64,000 bases of DNA, from NCBI GenBank assembly GCA_004154925.1, contig QJNS01000019.1:372001-436000 (forward strand), in the 5' to 3' direction. The stretch comes from Monosporascus cannonballus. Taxonomy: Eukaryota > Ascomycota > Sordariomycetes > Xylariales. The translations under genes and the position numbers were made by a program. Below, piece by piece: positions 48,341 through 58,675 of the stretch. Positions within the stretch are counted from its first letter, which is position 1. Every line of letters starts with the position of its first letter. The notes beneath the pieces were generated by a model. It ran no database searches, had not been told where the DNA came from, and saw only the letters and a program-made list of their open reading frames with translations.

Positions 48341-48989
48341 GTGACTCTCGCCAGTTATATGTCACTTCTTCGGACGCCAAGCCGATTGGAATGTGTGGAT
48401 GGATCGAGTGTATCTTCAACTAGTCCGCAGTCAATGTCCTGGCGAGCCAAAAGGAGGTGAAGCCGCTGCGACGGATAGGCAGGCTGATTCATTAGACCCC
48501 CTTTAGCTTGAGATCTAGGACTACTCCGGGTTTATATTCCGCGAGACTCTGTAATTACCGAGGAGTGAAGGTGCCTAGGGGTCAATGAAGGTATCGAGGC
48601 TGCATGAAGAGCTATCTTAAAGATCCGGGACCCAAGCCTCCTTCTATAGAAATATCACATTCCACAACTTTCCATACATATGCAACCGTGATCCCGTATC
48701 ATGACTCCATGCGGACCAGGAAAGTCACCACGCATGTCTCCAGCAAGGCTGACGGAAATTATTTAGACAAAACATATAAAATGAATCAGTCACTTCGAAC
48801 CTAACACTACAAACTTTTAATAGAGTACGGCCTGATGGCAAGGCGTAAAAGGGTTCAGCCAACGACCAATGCGCTGTATAAGTCGTTATAAGAAATCGTT
48901 GTAATTGTCGGAGGTACCTGGATATTGCTAAGAGGCAAGGTTGCAGTAAAATTGAGTAAGGAAGAGAAGGAGATGCGTGCCGACAGCAA
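48341..48989. other. Gene-free stretch
   Basis: I see no gene, RNA or repeat here. Confidence 0.4.
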
Positions 48990-49226
48990 ATAGGGGCCTT
49001 AACCTCAAATAATGTAATTATGCACCATTTGGAACCCGCCGGTGGACGTAATCCCAAAGCGGCGAGTTCGTCTTCCGGTAACGCTCGAGCCTCGAGTAGG
49101 GGTTGCATACTTAGATATTCGACCGGCGTGCTTCCCTTTGCCAACTTCCAGGCAACTTTCTTTTGTTTGGAACCGTAAACTCTGGGGCCCCGATAAGACT
49201 GTGGATGACTTGATATAAGTTCCCTC
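48990..49226 (-). other. Unrecognised protein-like open segment
   Basis: On the minus strand the frame from a TAG near 49226 reads YGSKQKKVAWKLAKGSTPVE, then LEARALPEDELAALGLRPPA and a hydrophobic end. It then meets a possible GTTAAG donor near 49008. There is no in-frame ATG before residue Met of EYLSMQ. It looks like an eroded exon of an unknown gene. Confidence 0.2.
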
Positions 49227-49736
49227 TAGTTTAAGTCATGGCGGAGTGATATCACGAGACATGTGGGCCGTTTCTGATATTTTTCAACTTTGAATGGATT
49301 CGAAGGTGGTTCGCCCCGAACTTAGTCTCACATCTTATGCGCTGAATAATTCTTTTCCCACATCAAGGTAATACAATACGGTAGCCCACAGCTGACGATT
49401 CCACGAATTTCGCGAGGCTGGACGTGAATCCATATTCCCAGCTCCATCACGAATCACATTAGTTCCTCACCGCCTGCTTTATCAACTGGCTTCGGTGACG
49501 TACCAAATTTAATTACATGAGGAGCATCTCCCACTATTTGATGGGCTGCATCAATTTCGACTTTCACTCATCTTTTTTTTACGGGAACATTGCGTGGAGA
49601 ATCCCCTCGCGCCATTGGGTGAGGCTTTGATGATTCCTCGTCCGAGGCGATCGATTTCTGGTGGACAGGTCATTTGCAAACATATTCCGTGATGCCTCTG
49701 TCGCGCGCGTATTGAGCCATTGCAGCCGCCGCAGCC

Positions 49737-49746
49737 TATATAAACT
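49737..49746 (+). promoter_or_regulatory. TATA-like box of the gene at 49855
   Basis: CTATATAAAC lies 109 bp before the predicted start codon, in an otherwise GC-moderate promoter. The position fits a fungal core promoter. An ATG at 49764 opens an upstream frame that runs to 49952 in another phase and overlaps the main start. Confidence 0.45.
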
Positions 49747-49854
49747 TTGCTCGCCTTGTCATAATGTCTTGCTTCCATTTCCATATTAGCCTTGCAAGCA
49801 TCGTTATATACGATATCGCAAGGGTTTCTTTGCTGCTTTCGAGGCACGGGCAGC

Positions 49855-50546
49855 ATGGGATTGGAGACTGTTACCGAGTTCTCACCGGAGCAGGAGCCCG
49901 CGCTCGGGCCTCGACGTGTCTATGTTGCTCTACACGATCGGAAGAAGGATGAATTTGGGGAATTCGTTAGTCGACTATACCGGCGTAGCGTCATTACACG
50001 TCCGCTAACTTTCTTTCAGCATTGGGCGCTCGTCACAACCACGCCCGGAGGGATGCCCACCTACTACCACGCAAGCAACACAAACGCAACGGATCCGGCG
50101 AACGGGACATGGTCCTTCGAGCGACGAGGCGTCGGTGACACGTGGGACTTCCGCAGGGCCCGGAGTCTTCTTGTCCTCTACGAACTGGGGACTCTCCCGC
50201 GCGGCCCGGAATTCAGCAAGGACTTCGCTCGGATCGACACCATCTGCAGAGATGCGCCCACGCCCTCGAACGGAAGGAACTTGAACCTCAAGGAAGGCCA
50301 ACGCTTCAGCTGCCAAACCTGGGCGCTTGATGTCGTAGAGCGGCTCTTTCTGGCCGGATACACAACCATGGACGCAGAGGGTGAGAACTGTTTTTTTTTC
50401 CTGGTCGCCTACGACAAGGCTAATAAGATGCAGGGGTAGAGGAGTTCGGAAGCGAGGCCGCTCGGGCTTATAGGGAGGAATTGGAGGACGCAGGCACCTC
50501 CAACCAGAACGGGCGCTTCAGAATCGTTAAACAGAAGTACGAGTAA
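49855..50546 (+). CDS. Small fungal protein with HWAL and SCQTW motifs, unrecognised
   Basis: Three exons: 49855-49965, 50020-50380 and 50434-50546, giving 194 residues. The 54-bp first intron (GTTAGT donor, GCTAACT branch, TTTCAG acceptor) is stop-free and a multiple of three, so it could be retained. The second intron is 53 bp. The spliced text runs from RVYVALHDRKKDEFGEF into HWALVTTTPGGMPTYYHA, and later has EGQRFSCQTWALDVVERL. A His at residue 38 followed by a Cys at residue 135 in a Trp-rich context is reminiscent of circularly permuted papain-like folds (LRAT/NlpC type), where His precedes Cys. That is inference only. There is no signal peptide or membrane span. The C-terminal exon is polar and charged. 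Confidence 0.65.
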
Positions 50547-52253
50547 CGCCGCGAAGCTGCTCTGGCTGGGAGGATAGGATGCTATGGGTTACTGCGAGGC
50601 GTGCAGAAATAGCGTGTTGAATTCCCGTATATCGGCTATTGGTTTCTCATCCGTCAGGAAGAAATAGGCGTTTTTGGCTTGCTACCGTGGTAGCCGTGGC
50701 TAAAAGATAGTTGGCACTAATAAACTGGGATATATTACAGATGATTCAGAGGGCTTATAAGAGTTGTTAAATGAGTGCTGAAGTGATGTAGTGACCAACT
50801 ATAAGCAAGTTTGCCGATAGGGGTGTTCCGGGGATGAAGGAATATATGTCCTCCGATTACACTCTTCCTTGGCCGTCTTATCTAAAACAAAGTACGTCTG
50901 GTTATATCTTAATATTTACAACCTCATGAATAAGGATTAAAGAAAAAAAATATTTCTAATATAATAGGGAGCAATATCACGATATATTCGAGGGCATATA
51001 ATGATAACAATATTTTATTCACGGGTAATATAATAAAAGAATGTTATATAGGAAAGTAACTTAAAGCATTAAGTAACATATAAAAGAAAGCTAGAACACT
51101 AAAAAGGCGACAAAGAGCAACTTAAATGAATATCATACAACCTATTGGACGGTGGCTTCGAATACTTTGCCCTCCTGATCGACGTCATCTCAGGGAATTG
51201 CGAAGGAACGACCGGAAAAGGACCTCCGTAACCTTTTCTTCCTAAGCTAGGTGCAGTGCCTTCTTTCTTGCCCTACCATCTCCCGGGGTGCAGAAGCTGT
51301 TGGTTCATAACAGTAGATCAACTCGGGAAGAGGGTTCACCCCTCTAGTATTGGCATTCATGGTTTCCTAAGTCCCCGGCACTCCCGACGGCTATGCGTAA
51401 AAACACTAGAGCGGCGTTAAGATTCTTAGGGGATATTATTGTCAAGCTATGCGTTCAAAGAAGTTAGTGGGCATACAGATGCGGTCAGTACTAGCAAAAT
51501 CTAGGAAAGAATTTGTTCAGACGGGCAGGAGATACTTGGAAGGCATAACCAGTGTAATGTAGACAATACTGTGTAAGAAGCCGTGAAGCTACGTAACAGG
51601 CCCGTAGCCGGGGTTCATGAATGGCGGCCGTGTCAACTACTTTCTACGCAGCACCGGTAATCTTTGCTGCCAAGCATAACTGCTGAGTCAGCGTTCACAC
51701 CTTGAGTAGGAATAAACGAACGAACACTCCCGTTGCCCAATCATATCTAGTCAGCCTCTTCCCCACTCTCAACAACCGCACCAAGGTCCTACCAATTCCA
51801 GCGCTCTCTCCCCATCCCTTCCCCTCTCCTTCCCCCAGCAAAACCGCCAGCCGCGCCTCACACAGGCTGGCCCCTAGGGCTAAATCTCTCACACTTCCCC
51901 GCAATGACATTCCAGCTATCTTTGTGGAACCGCTGCCCGGAAACGATGTAGACTGGAGGCAAAGGGGGGGGGGGGGGGGCGGGGATTGCCGGGCCTGGGC
52001 GTGAACCACCGGCACGAGCGCATGATCTCAAACGCCATATCGGCAACGAGCGAGCATGAGACACGGGGATCTTGGTAGCGGTCGTTGCAAAGCGCGATGG
52101 TTGCAAAGTGGTGGCAGGTGGTGCGAATGCATTGGCGCGCCCGGACGGCGCAAGCCCCCGCTGACTATGCGTAGGTAGCTGATGTCAGCGCCGATCCCAT
52201 CTGCGAAGGCCTAGCCGAAATTATTACAGATCATGCGAGTGTCCTGGTTTCTG
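50547..52253. other. AT-rich and low-complexity intergenic DNA
   Basis: Roughly 50900-51125 is strongly AT-rich, with short ATATTA/TAATAT words and few GC dinucleotides, unlike the rest of the window. A run of 16 G lies at 51964-51979. I see no gene. The overlapping frames at 51695-52015 and 51702-52004 are low-complexity Pro/Ser text. Confidence 0.6.
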
Positions 52254-52729
52254 TTAGCTAGGGGGCCGCGTAGGCGTGCGAATGAAACGGACCTGTTGGG
52301 CTTGGAGCTCCCCCTCGACGAGAATGTCGTCGGACCAGCTCTTGGTGTTGTTTCCAAAGTCTAGAGAACCGTCAAATATGGAGAGGCCGGAGTGTTTATT
52401 CCGTATCTGGGCGTCGATGTCCTGTCCAGAGAGCCAGGGTTGACTTGAACCTTTCAACACTATCAAGAGGGCGGTCATACGTCGAGATCGTCTCCCCCAC
52501 CACGTCTCTTCGGGACCGTCTTCCGAAAGTTGGCCGATCCATCCCATCTGATCAATACGTAGGGGAGGCTGTTCCTCAACGACCTCGGTCGCGGAGGGGG
52601 GCGGCGGGAACGGCCTGGCACGAGCATTCCGGTTAGTCAGGACGAAGGGAGGAGATGGTAGGGAAGGCGCTGACCAGGGTATGGAGGGCCAAGATGGCCA
52701 TGGCTAAGGCCGAGTTAACAAAGGCCATG
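52254..52729 (-). pseudogene. Candidate small secreted protein, frame not resolved
   Basis: From an ATG at 52729 the minus strand reads MAFVNSALAMAILALHTLVS, a good signal-peptide core (hydrophobic, with an Ala-type cleavage site). The frame stops 10 residues later. A likely branch site and acceptor (CTGACTAAC, then GTGCCAG) lie about 40 bp further. Beyond it a 100-codon frame runs to 52254 (DQMGWIGQLSEDGPEETWW, later LSIFDGSLDFGNNTKSW). The only obvious donor (GTCAGC) does not join the two in phase. A TATTTATTTAGG lies about 115 bp upstream of the ATG. It may be a secreted-protein gene with an unusual splice, or a recently broken one. I recognise no family. Confidence 0.3.
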
Positions 52730-53487
52730 GTGGGTGGTCGGACGTTCAGCGAGAAATAAAGGTTCAGATCACAGAGGCAGAAAGTAGGTGCTTGCGGCGT
52801 GCGGTTTGAGGACCGATCGGAAGCAGGAACAGAGGCCTAAATAAATAGTCGCGCTGCAACGAGGCTCCAGGAAGTATTAATGAATCCCTTCGGACAGAAC
52901 GGACCGTAACCCGAGGCCAAGAGTCACGATGATTCTTGGAAGCATTGAACCTACTTCACGAGCGAAGAAGCTCAACCGTATACGGAAAGACGAAGCGACA
53001 TATGGAAAAGCGTGTGATGGGAACCCTCCAAAAATACCTATGAAGCTATTTCGTCGTAGCATCAAGCCCTCTTATGGCCGTCATTTGGAGCGTAACCCGC
53101 TCCCCGGCTGCCTGACGTGCCTGGCATAATCGTACAGATATCCTCTCAGATGAGGTTTCGAAACCGTTGAATGCTATGGAGGCAATGATTACTGTTTCTA
53201 TAATCCGATGTGTGGTAATAGTATCGTATGCGAAAATGGGGTGGATTCTGACCGCGCCTCACAGGCGCATACGCAGTTGGACCAAGAACAATACGTATAT
53301 CTAGGGTCCTGGAAATAGCGGCAACTTTCCAGCTAACAAGCAAGCGGTGGTTCACGTGTAACGAGTAGGGTCCAAATTTGATTACACAGTCCATGAAAGT
53401 ATTGACTAGTCTTGCTTCCGGGAAGTGAGCATAAGCCATACCTGAGGAACCAGAGGAGTGCGTACCAATGCTTGCTGAACTTCAGGT
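52730..53487. other. Gene-free stretch
   Basis: Promoter-like DNA for the minus-strand candidate, then unassigned sequence. No gene is supportable. Confidence 0.4.
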
Positions 53488-53655
53488 CTGTCATGGAAAA
53501 GGGCACCCCTAGCTAGGGTCTTCGGGTGATTGTTATTCCTTCCCGGAGCCCTATATCAGTGGATCGCCCACAACAAGTGGGATCAACGCTTCCTAGCTTT
53601 AGACAAGTCAATATACCCTCAAGAGCTGTGCACCTGATCCTTAGTAAGTGTGACA
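53488..53655 (-). repeat. 166-bp repeat, copy a (inverted)
   Basis: This is the reverse complement of 54037-54204 at about 90 percent identity by hand alignment (about 17 differences in 166 bases). Both outer ends carry CTGTCATG or its complement. In repeat orientation it starts with TGTCA and ends with TGACA. Confidence 0.85.
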
Positions 53656-54036
53656 AGGTCTAAGTGTGCTATTACGCCACAAAAACTAGTGACGTATCGA
53701 AATATTACAAAACGTGCTTCGGGGCTCACAGACATTATGAACAAATCCTGAAGAGGTGTCTGGGCTGGTCCCAGAAAGAGTCCACGGCCAAAGACCAAGA
53801 AGGACATGACAAAGTACACACATTTGAACAGGTAGAGCTCGACATCGAGAGTGTAGGGAAGTCCCGTGAGGATAGAAATAAGCCGAAGGCGTTGGCCGGC
53901 GAATTACACGCTGCATTTGCTGGGTTCAGGAGTTATGCCCAGGATATCACATCATTCGTTTCTCTGCTGCCTGAGTCGTGCGGATACGCCTCAGTGGTTT
54001 GTGGGGGTACCTCCACCGTTTTCAAGGCGATGGAGA

Positions 54037-54204
54037 TGTCACTTTTACTAGGGAGCAGCTGCATAGCTCTTGAGGGTATATTGACTTGTAGGAAGCTAGG
54101 AAGCGTTGATCCCACTTGTTGTGGGCGACCCACTGATATAGGGCTTCGGAGAGGAATAACAATCATCCGAAGACCCTTGCCAGGGGTGCCCTTTTTCATG
54201 ACAG
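54037..54204 (+). repeat. 166-bp repeat, copy b
   Basis: The best-kept copy in forward orientation. It begins TGTCACTTTTACTAGGG and ends TTTTTCATGACA. With copy a it forms a pair of long inverted repeats around 381 bp of the STAND relic. It also interrupts the STAND reading frame, which suggests insertion. Confidence 0.85.
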
Positions 54205-55204
54205 GAGAGTATATCCTCCCAGCTTCTATCTTGCCCTATTGGTTTTAGCAGACTAGACGGAACTTACTGTGTACACGCAAGTAGGTTGGGGATTTAGGGC
54301 CATGCTAACACCTGATACTTACGGTCGAGATCTGATGGCCTCGCGGCTATGGAGGCGTGTTGTGCTGTGTTCAAGACATACGGCAAGAACGTGAAATAAC
54401 CATTCTCCAGGCTAAGGTCGACACAATCTCACCGGCCATCAATGCCGCATCACGGAGAAACTGGGATGCAGTCAACGGCCTAGGCCAGTCTATCGAACGA
54501 GGGCAGGAAGTGGTTGAGAAACAATTTGGGAACATAAGGGACCAACTGGAATCACTAACGGCAAGACTAGCTAGAGCGGATGTCGGAAGAACAGTGTATA
54601 TCCTCATTACGAGTGACCTACCCAGGATACATCATCCACAATGTGAGTACTACCCCGGATGTATTATCGTCTATGTTCGAACATGGCTGTCGGCTCACTC
54701 GAGAAAGCCACTTCGGAAAACCTAATTCGAGCACCAGCACGACCTTCGTCAAGTCCCATGATCCACCAACCTCCATAGATGCTGACACCATCCTCAACAA
54801 CATGAAGCAGCAGGTGATGTTGATCGCAAAGGATTGCCGCGACGTTTTGATCGGATGTCGTTTAGACTCTGAAGGGGAGCAGACGGACACTTCTTATGTT
54901 AATCGAGGGTGGTCCTAGAAGCAAGAATGAGGGCCGAGGGCCGATGAGTATGCTCTTTGGGAGGACCATCGATGCCCTAGACGGGCATTCGTAGGAATCG
55001 TCCTTCTGTTTTTGCCGTCGGATACCCCTGCAGTGAGCATCATCGAACGAGTCAGCTGTTCGGCACGGCTCTTGATATGATCATCGCGCTCATGCTCCAG
55101 CTCATCGATCAGCATAGGGACTTTGACTCCGGCCTACCCAGTTAATTCCAAGACATTCTTGGGAGCAAAGTGAAGAACATCGGCGACTTATGCTATTTAT
55201 TTCG

Positions 55205-55398
55205 TGTCACACTTACTAAGGAGCAGCTGCAGAGCTCTTGAGAGGCCATATTGACGATTGATGATAACTAGGAAGCCTAAGAATGGTGACCCCACCTGTA
55301 GTGCGGAGATCCACCGATATAGGGCTCTAGGGCACCGGAGAGGAATAGCATTGTTCCGGATGATCCTAACTGACGCTCTCAAGGGGGCCCCTTTCTGG
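55205..55398 (+). repeat. 166-bp repeat, copy c (diverged)
   Basis: The same order of words as copy b (GGAGCAGCTGC, GAGCTCTTGAG, GATATAGGGCT, GGAGAGGAATA), with small insertions and more substitutions. It is forward oriented, like copy b. Confidence 0.75.
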
Positions 55399-55873
55399 AC
55401 ATTTCGTCAGTTCATTGAGTCCTTGCCCGAAGAACTGATGGTGTGTTGCGTTATCAAAGGTATTAGGCTCTAGGAGGAACCACAATCGAGAGTGGAGCAG
55501 ATGAGCTCTGTTATACTACTTGCTTCTCCACTTCGGAAGGGGTGGTGCCCAGAGTGAACTCGCTCCCAAAGTCAAATGTCTCTTCTTCACTACCACCGCT
55601 ATGACCACGCGATACAAGCGACTTTCTGAGCCGTACGAAATATTCACGCTATACAACAACCTTGGACCTTCAGGGCTGTGTTCCTCAAGGAACACGGAGA
55701 AGGCGTCGAGTTGGTTCTTTTACCTCACCGTTCAGAAGCAATTCATGACTTAAGAACTTTAAGGAAATTGGCCGATAACCGGGGTTATACAGAGATAGAT
55801 TCATTAAAATGCAGGTGTGACCAATTACGGTTTTAATATATCATGTGGGCTCGAGTCGTCCTACTAGATTCTG

Positions 55874-56060
55874 TCAGGGAAAATGGTAGCCCAGAGTGAA
55901 AAAGCAGGAAGCTGACTATTAGGTAGCAGTAAAAGATGACCATTAACGCTTGTCCTTCCTAAATATCTAAAGGGAAAAACCCTTTATATATAGCCGTACA
56001 ACCCCTGTCCAAAAGGTTCTACCGTATCCCGACCCTAGCACCTAACAGATTCTCATTATG
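55874..56060 (+). repeat. Promoter-like repeat, copy 1 (AT-shifted)
   Basis: Starts CTGTCAGGGAAAATGG. It shares AGATGACCATTAA and TTCCTAA-type words with 56531-56730. It has a stem-loop TAAAGGG-AAAAA-CCCTTTA at 55968-55986, running directly into TATATATAG. Confidence 0.7.
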
Positions 56061-56530
56061 ACCTTGCTTTAGACTTTCTTAGACCGCTAGGGTGAACTAA
56101 TTATTATCTACCACTACTAGCTTATGATATAAGCGTAAAAGTGGATGTCCAAAATATTACACGATAACTTATCCTAGCACATCATCGTAGAGTCTCGGAG
56201 GTAGGGAAATAGTGTCCCAACGAACGATTCTCGACCATTTACCTCTAAGGTAATTAAATAACTTATTATAATACATAAATTCCACTCCATTAACCCTACC
56301 GGCTAGACAAAGAATATAGTACAAAGGCCAGACATGCGCGTTTCCGACCTTAGCCGGCTTGTTCTGCTCTGTTAAAAGCATCATTCCCGACAAGGAAACA
56401 GATGGTTTGTTTAACTAATACCGATACGGTATGTTGCCAACTAATTCGTAAACCAGACAAAGTTCATAATACCGAGGGGCACATATAGCATCAATATTCC
56501 CGGAGTAAGTGTCAGAAGAGACGAAAGTAA

Positions 56531-56776
56531 TGTCAGGGAAAATAGTCAAGTACGGAGTGAGAGGCAGAAGAAGCAGCCCAGCAGGTGGTTCATGGTATGG
56601 GTAGTGAATAGATGACCATTAATGCCTGCCCTTTTCTAACTACTCGGGGGCGAAGCCCCCCTATATATACACAAACTGGAGCCAAACTGGTGGGTCGCTG
56701 GGCCCCGGAAAGGGGGCCGCACCTTGGCACCTGACAAGTAACCACCATTGGGACTTTGGCATCGCAATCCTCAAAG
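56531..56776 (+). repeat. Promoter-like repeat, copy 2 (GC-rich), with TATA box
   Basis: Starts ATGTCAGGGAAAATAG, then AGATGACCATTAATGCCTG, then a perfect stem-loop GGGGGC-GAA-GCCCCC at 56646-56660, followed by CTATATATAC. An ATG follows at 56777. Similarity to copy 1 continues almost to this ATG, so the repeat looks like a duplicated promoter and 5' leader. Confidence 0.7.
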
Positions 56777-57880
56777 ATGCCTCAACAAACCAACCCAGCT
56801 GTCCTTGAAGCAGTCACCACGCAGATGGAAGGCTTATCGCTGGGCACTGCCACAATCTCGGATGCTTCCTGGATCTCGTTAGCGCTCTTAGGAGAACGCG
56901 GGTCGGCCTCATAGAGGATGACTCTATTAATGCTACGTGCCAATGTCGAAACTTCAATATAGGGGCTAGACAGGGGTTGTAGGCGTATATATAAGGGCCT
57001 TTTCCTCCCGTATATTGGGAGGGGACAGCCGTTACTAGTCAAATCTGTATACTGCTATCTTGCTGCGAGACTGCTTCTTCCTGCCTTCCACGCTGTTGCA
57101 CCCTTTTCTGATAATCGGTGCCCCAGATCAGATGGCACTACTGCGCGCAACCATTTCGCTGGGGCTTCATCTGCCCGAGGTAGAGTTGGGCGACCTCCAC
57201 CGAACCGTATCCGACTCAAGCGTTCAGGTGGCCTTTGGAAATTTCCCTCGTTCTGAAAGGAAATTCGGCACATGAGCGTGGAACGCGTCCGGAAATCTTG
57301 CGTCCTATTCGAGCAGAACTGCTCAGAATTCCGTGTGAACCGTCGCGCGTCTCCCTTTGAGAGGAGAACTGGAGAGCCGAGCATCACTTAACATATTGCA
57401 TGCTGAGCCACTGGGACGGCTTGAATATCGGATCTATGCCCGTCCTGTGAGCTTGAATAATAGCACGTGCCTTCGAGCCATCTTTGGCGTGCTCGGATTA
57501 GACATCAGGCTTTCAGAGACGGGCATAATCGGTCCTCCTTTCGGGCGGTTGCTAGGGAACTATTACGCACACTGTGTGCACTACGGTAAATTCAACCGGA
57601 AGGTACTCTCTTAGAAGTCAAAGCTCGGCATCAACTCCTTGATGAAAAGCTCGAGCAGCATGATCACGAAGGCTACGTCGCCTTTTTCGGAGAGTATCTC
57701 GAGTTGCTAGGCGCCATTGATCGGGATTATGAGGGTACGGCTGAGCGGTACGGACTCCCTGCACCGCCTGTTTCCCCGGCACACACCGCTCGTTACTCAA
57801 ATCCCGGGGTTTTGGAGATGCAGTTGGACCATACGTCAATGATCTTCCTGTGTGCCCGGAGCGGGGAGCTAGCTTAGTGT
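56777..57880 (+). pseudogene. Decayed or multi-exon gene of unknown family
   Basis: Behind the promoter-like repeat an ATG at 56777 opens MPQQTNPAVLEAVTTQMEGL and continues 44 codons to a stop. Further protein-like pieces follow in other frames: MALLRATISLGLHLPEVELG at 57132, and an 88-codon frame from 57614 to a TAG near 57876 (HEGYVAFFGEYLELLGAIDR, then AERYGLPAPP). The last piece is preceded by CTCTTAG, a possible splice acceptor. I could not join them, and I recognise no family. Either an eroded gene or a gene whose introns I cannot see. Confidence 0.3.
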
Positions 57881-58675
57881 CATGTTGCAGAAAAGGGGTA
57901 GCTTGGCTTAGTCATCAAAGCCCAGAATCCGGTAGTCAACCCCGAATAGCGTCGTTCCGGGGCTACATATAGAGCTATCTAGCCACCGCTCCCTGGAGCC
58001 CTGAATCAATCAGGACAATTTACAGTTTCCGTACCTCATGCAACCTTCTCTCCCGATCTGCCTAAATGTGACAAGTCATATTAGCATGATTTTAACTTCC
58101 GCACGTACAAGCCCCTATCTATCTAGGACAAAAGGGAAATGAGAGGAGAGTATGGAAAGGCCACAGGAGAAAAAAGAAAAAAACAAGAGGGAATCGGGTG
58201 AGAGAAAGCTTAGCAAGTTCAAATAAAGCGCTACAGGCTAACATAAAATGCCAACGGTAACCAAAAGCATTTAGGAACGGAACTCAGCTGACCGATTTCA
58301 AGAGAGCCTTAATATTAACTTGATCGATATGAGAATTTGAAATCCTTCGAGAGCCATAGCCCGTAGCCGAAAGGAGTTACGACGATAGAAGGCGGGTACG
58401 TCATAATTAGGTGGTTCTTGGACAATTATGGTAGGAATCGGCGAAAGTTACTTGGCTGAATTATGCGACCAGTCAGTCGGTCCTGAGCAGTGTTGGCCTC
58501 ACGTTTCGGTGCCAGGTTCATCAGATTTGGATATCTACTGCCACGAAGATATGGAGTTGAGATACGGTTGAAATGAGTTTCATACACACAGCAACCTCCT
58601 ATTCCCATATTTAGAACAATACATAACATGCCATCACTTAACATGAAGCCGTACATCGCGGCCATCGAGCAGCTT
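57881..58675. other. Gene-free stretch
   Basis: No gene, RNA or repeat was seen. The sequence is moderately AT-rich, with an A-rich tract near 58170-58187. Confidence 0.4.

Larger units (their letters stand above)
53656..55760 (+). pseudogene. Relic of a NACHT/STAND (NLR-type) protein
   Basis: Several broken frames in order resemble a fungal STAND protein. At about 53880-54036 a helical N-terminal domain (GFRSYAQDITSFVSLLPESC, then YASVVCGGTSTVFKA) fits the PExxxLVWG pattern seen before NACHT domains. At 54380-54600 a coiled-coil-like segment (LGQSIERGQEVVEKQFGNI) follows. At about 54700-54850 text such as TTFVKSHDPPTSIDADTILN resembles the stretch after the P-loop; the P-loop itself has decayed. 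At about 55550-55660 KVKCLFFTTTAMTT resembles a sensor strand. Frameshifts and stops separate the pieces, and two repeat copies (54037-54204 and 55205-55398) interrupt the order. Such proteins act in fungal self/non-self recognition. The assignment is by pattern, not by one diagnostic motif. Confidence 0.5.

Noticed and set aside
56169..56393. Minus-strand frame between the two promoter-like repeats, with a phrase reminiscent of transposon proteins
   Set aside because: The likeness (HVWPLYYIL) is too short to name a transposase family, and no catalytic residues are visible.
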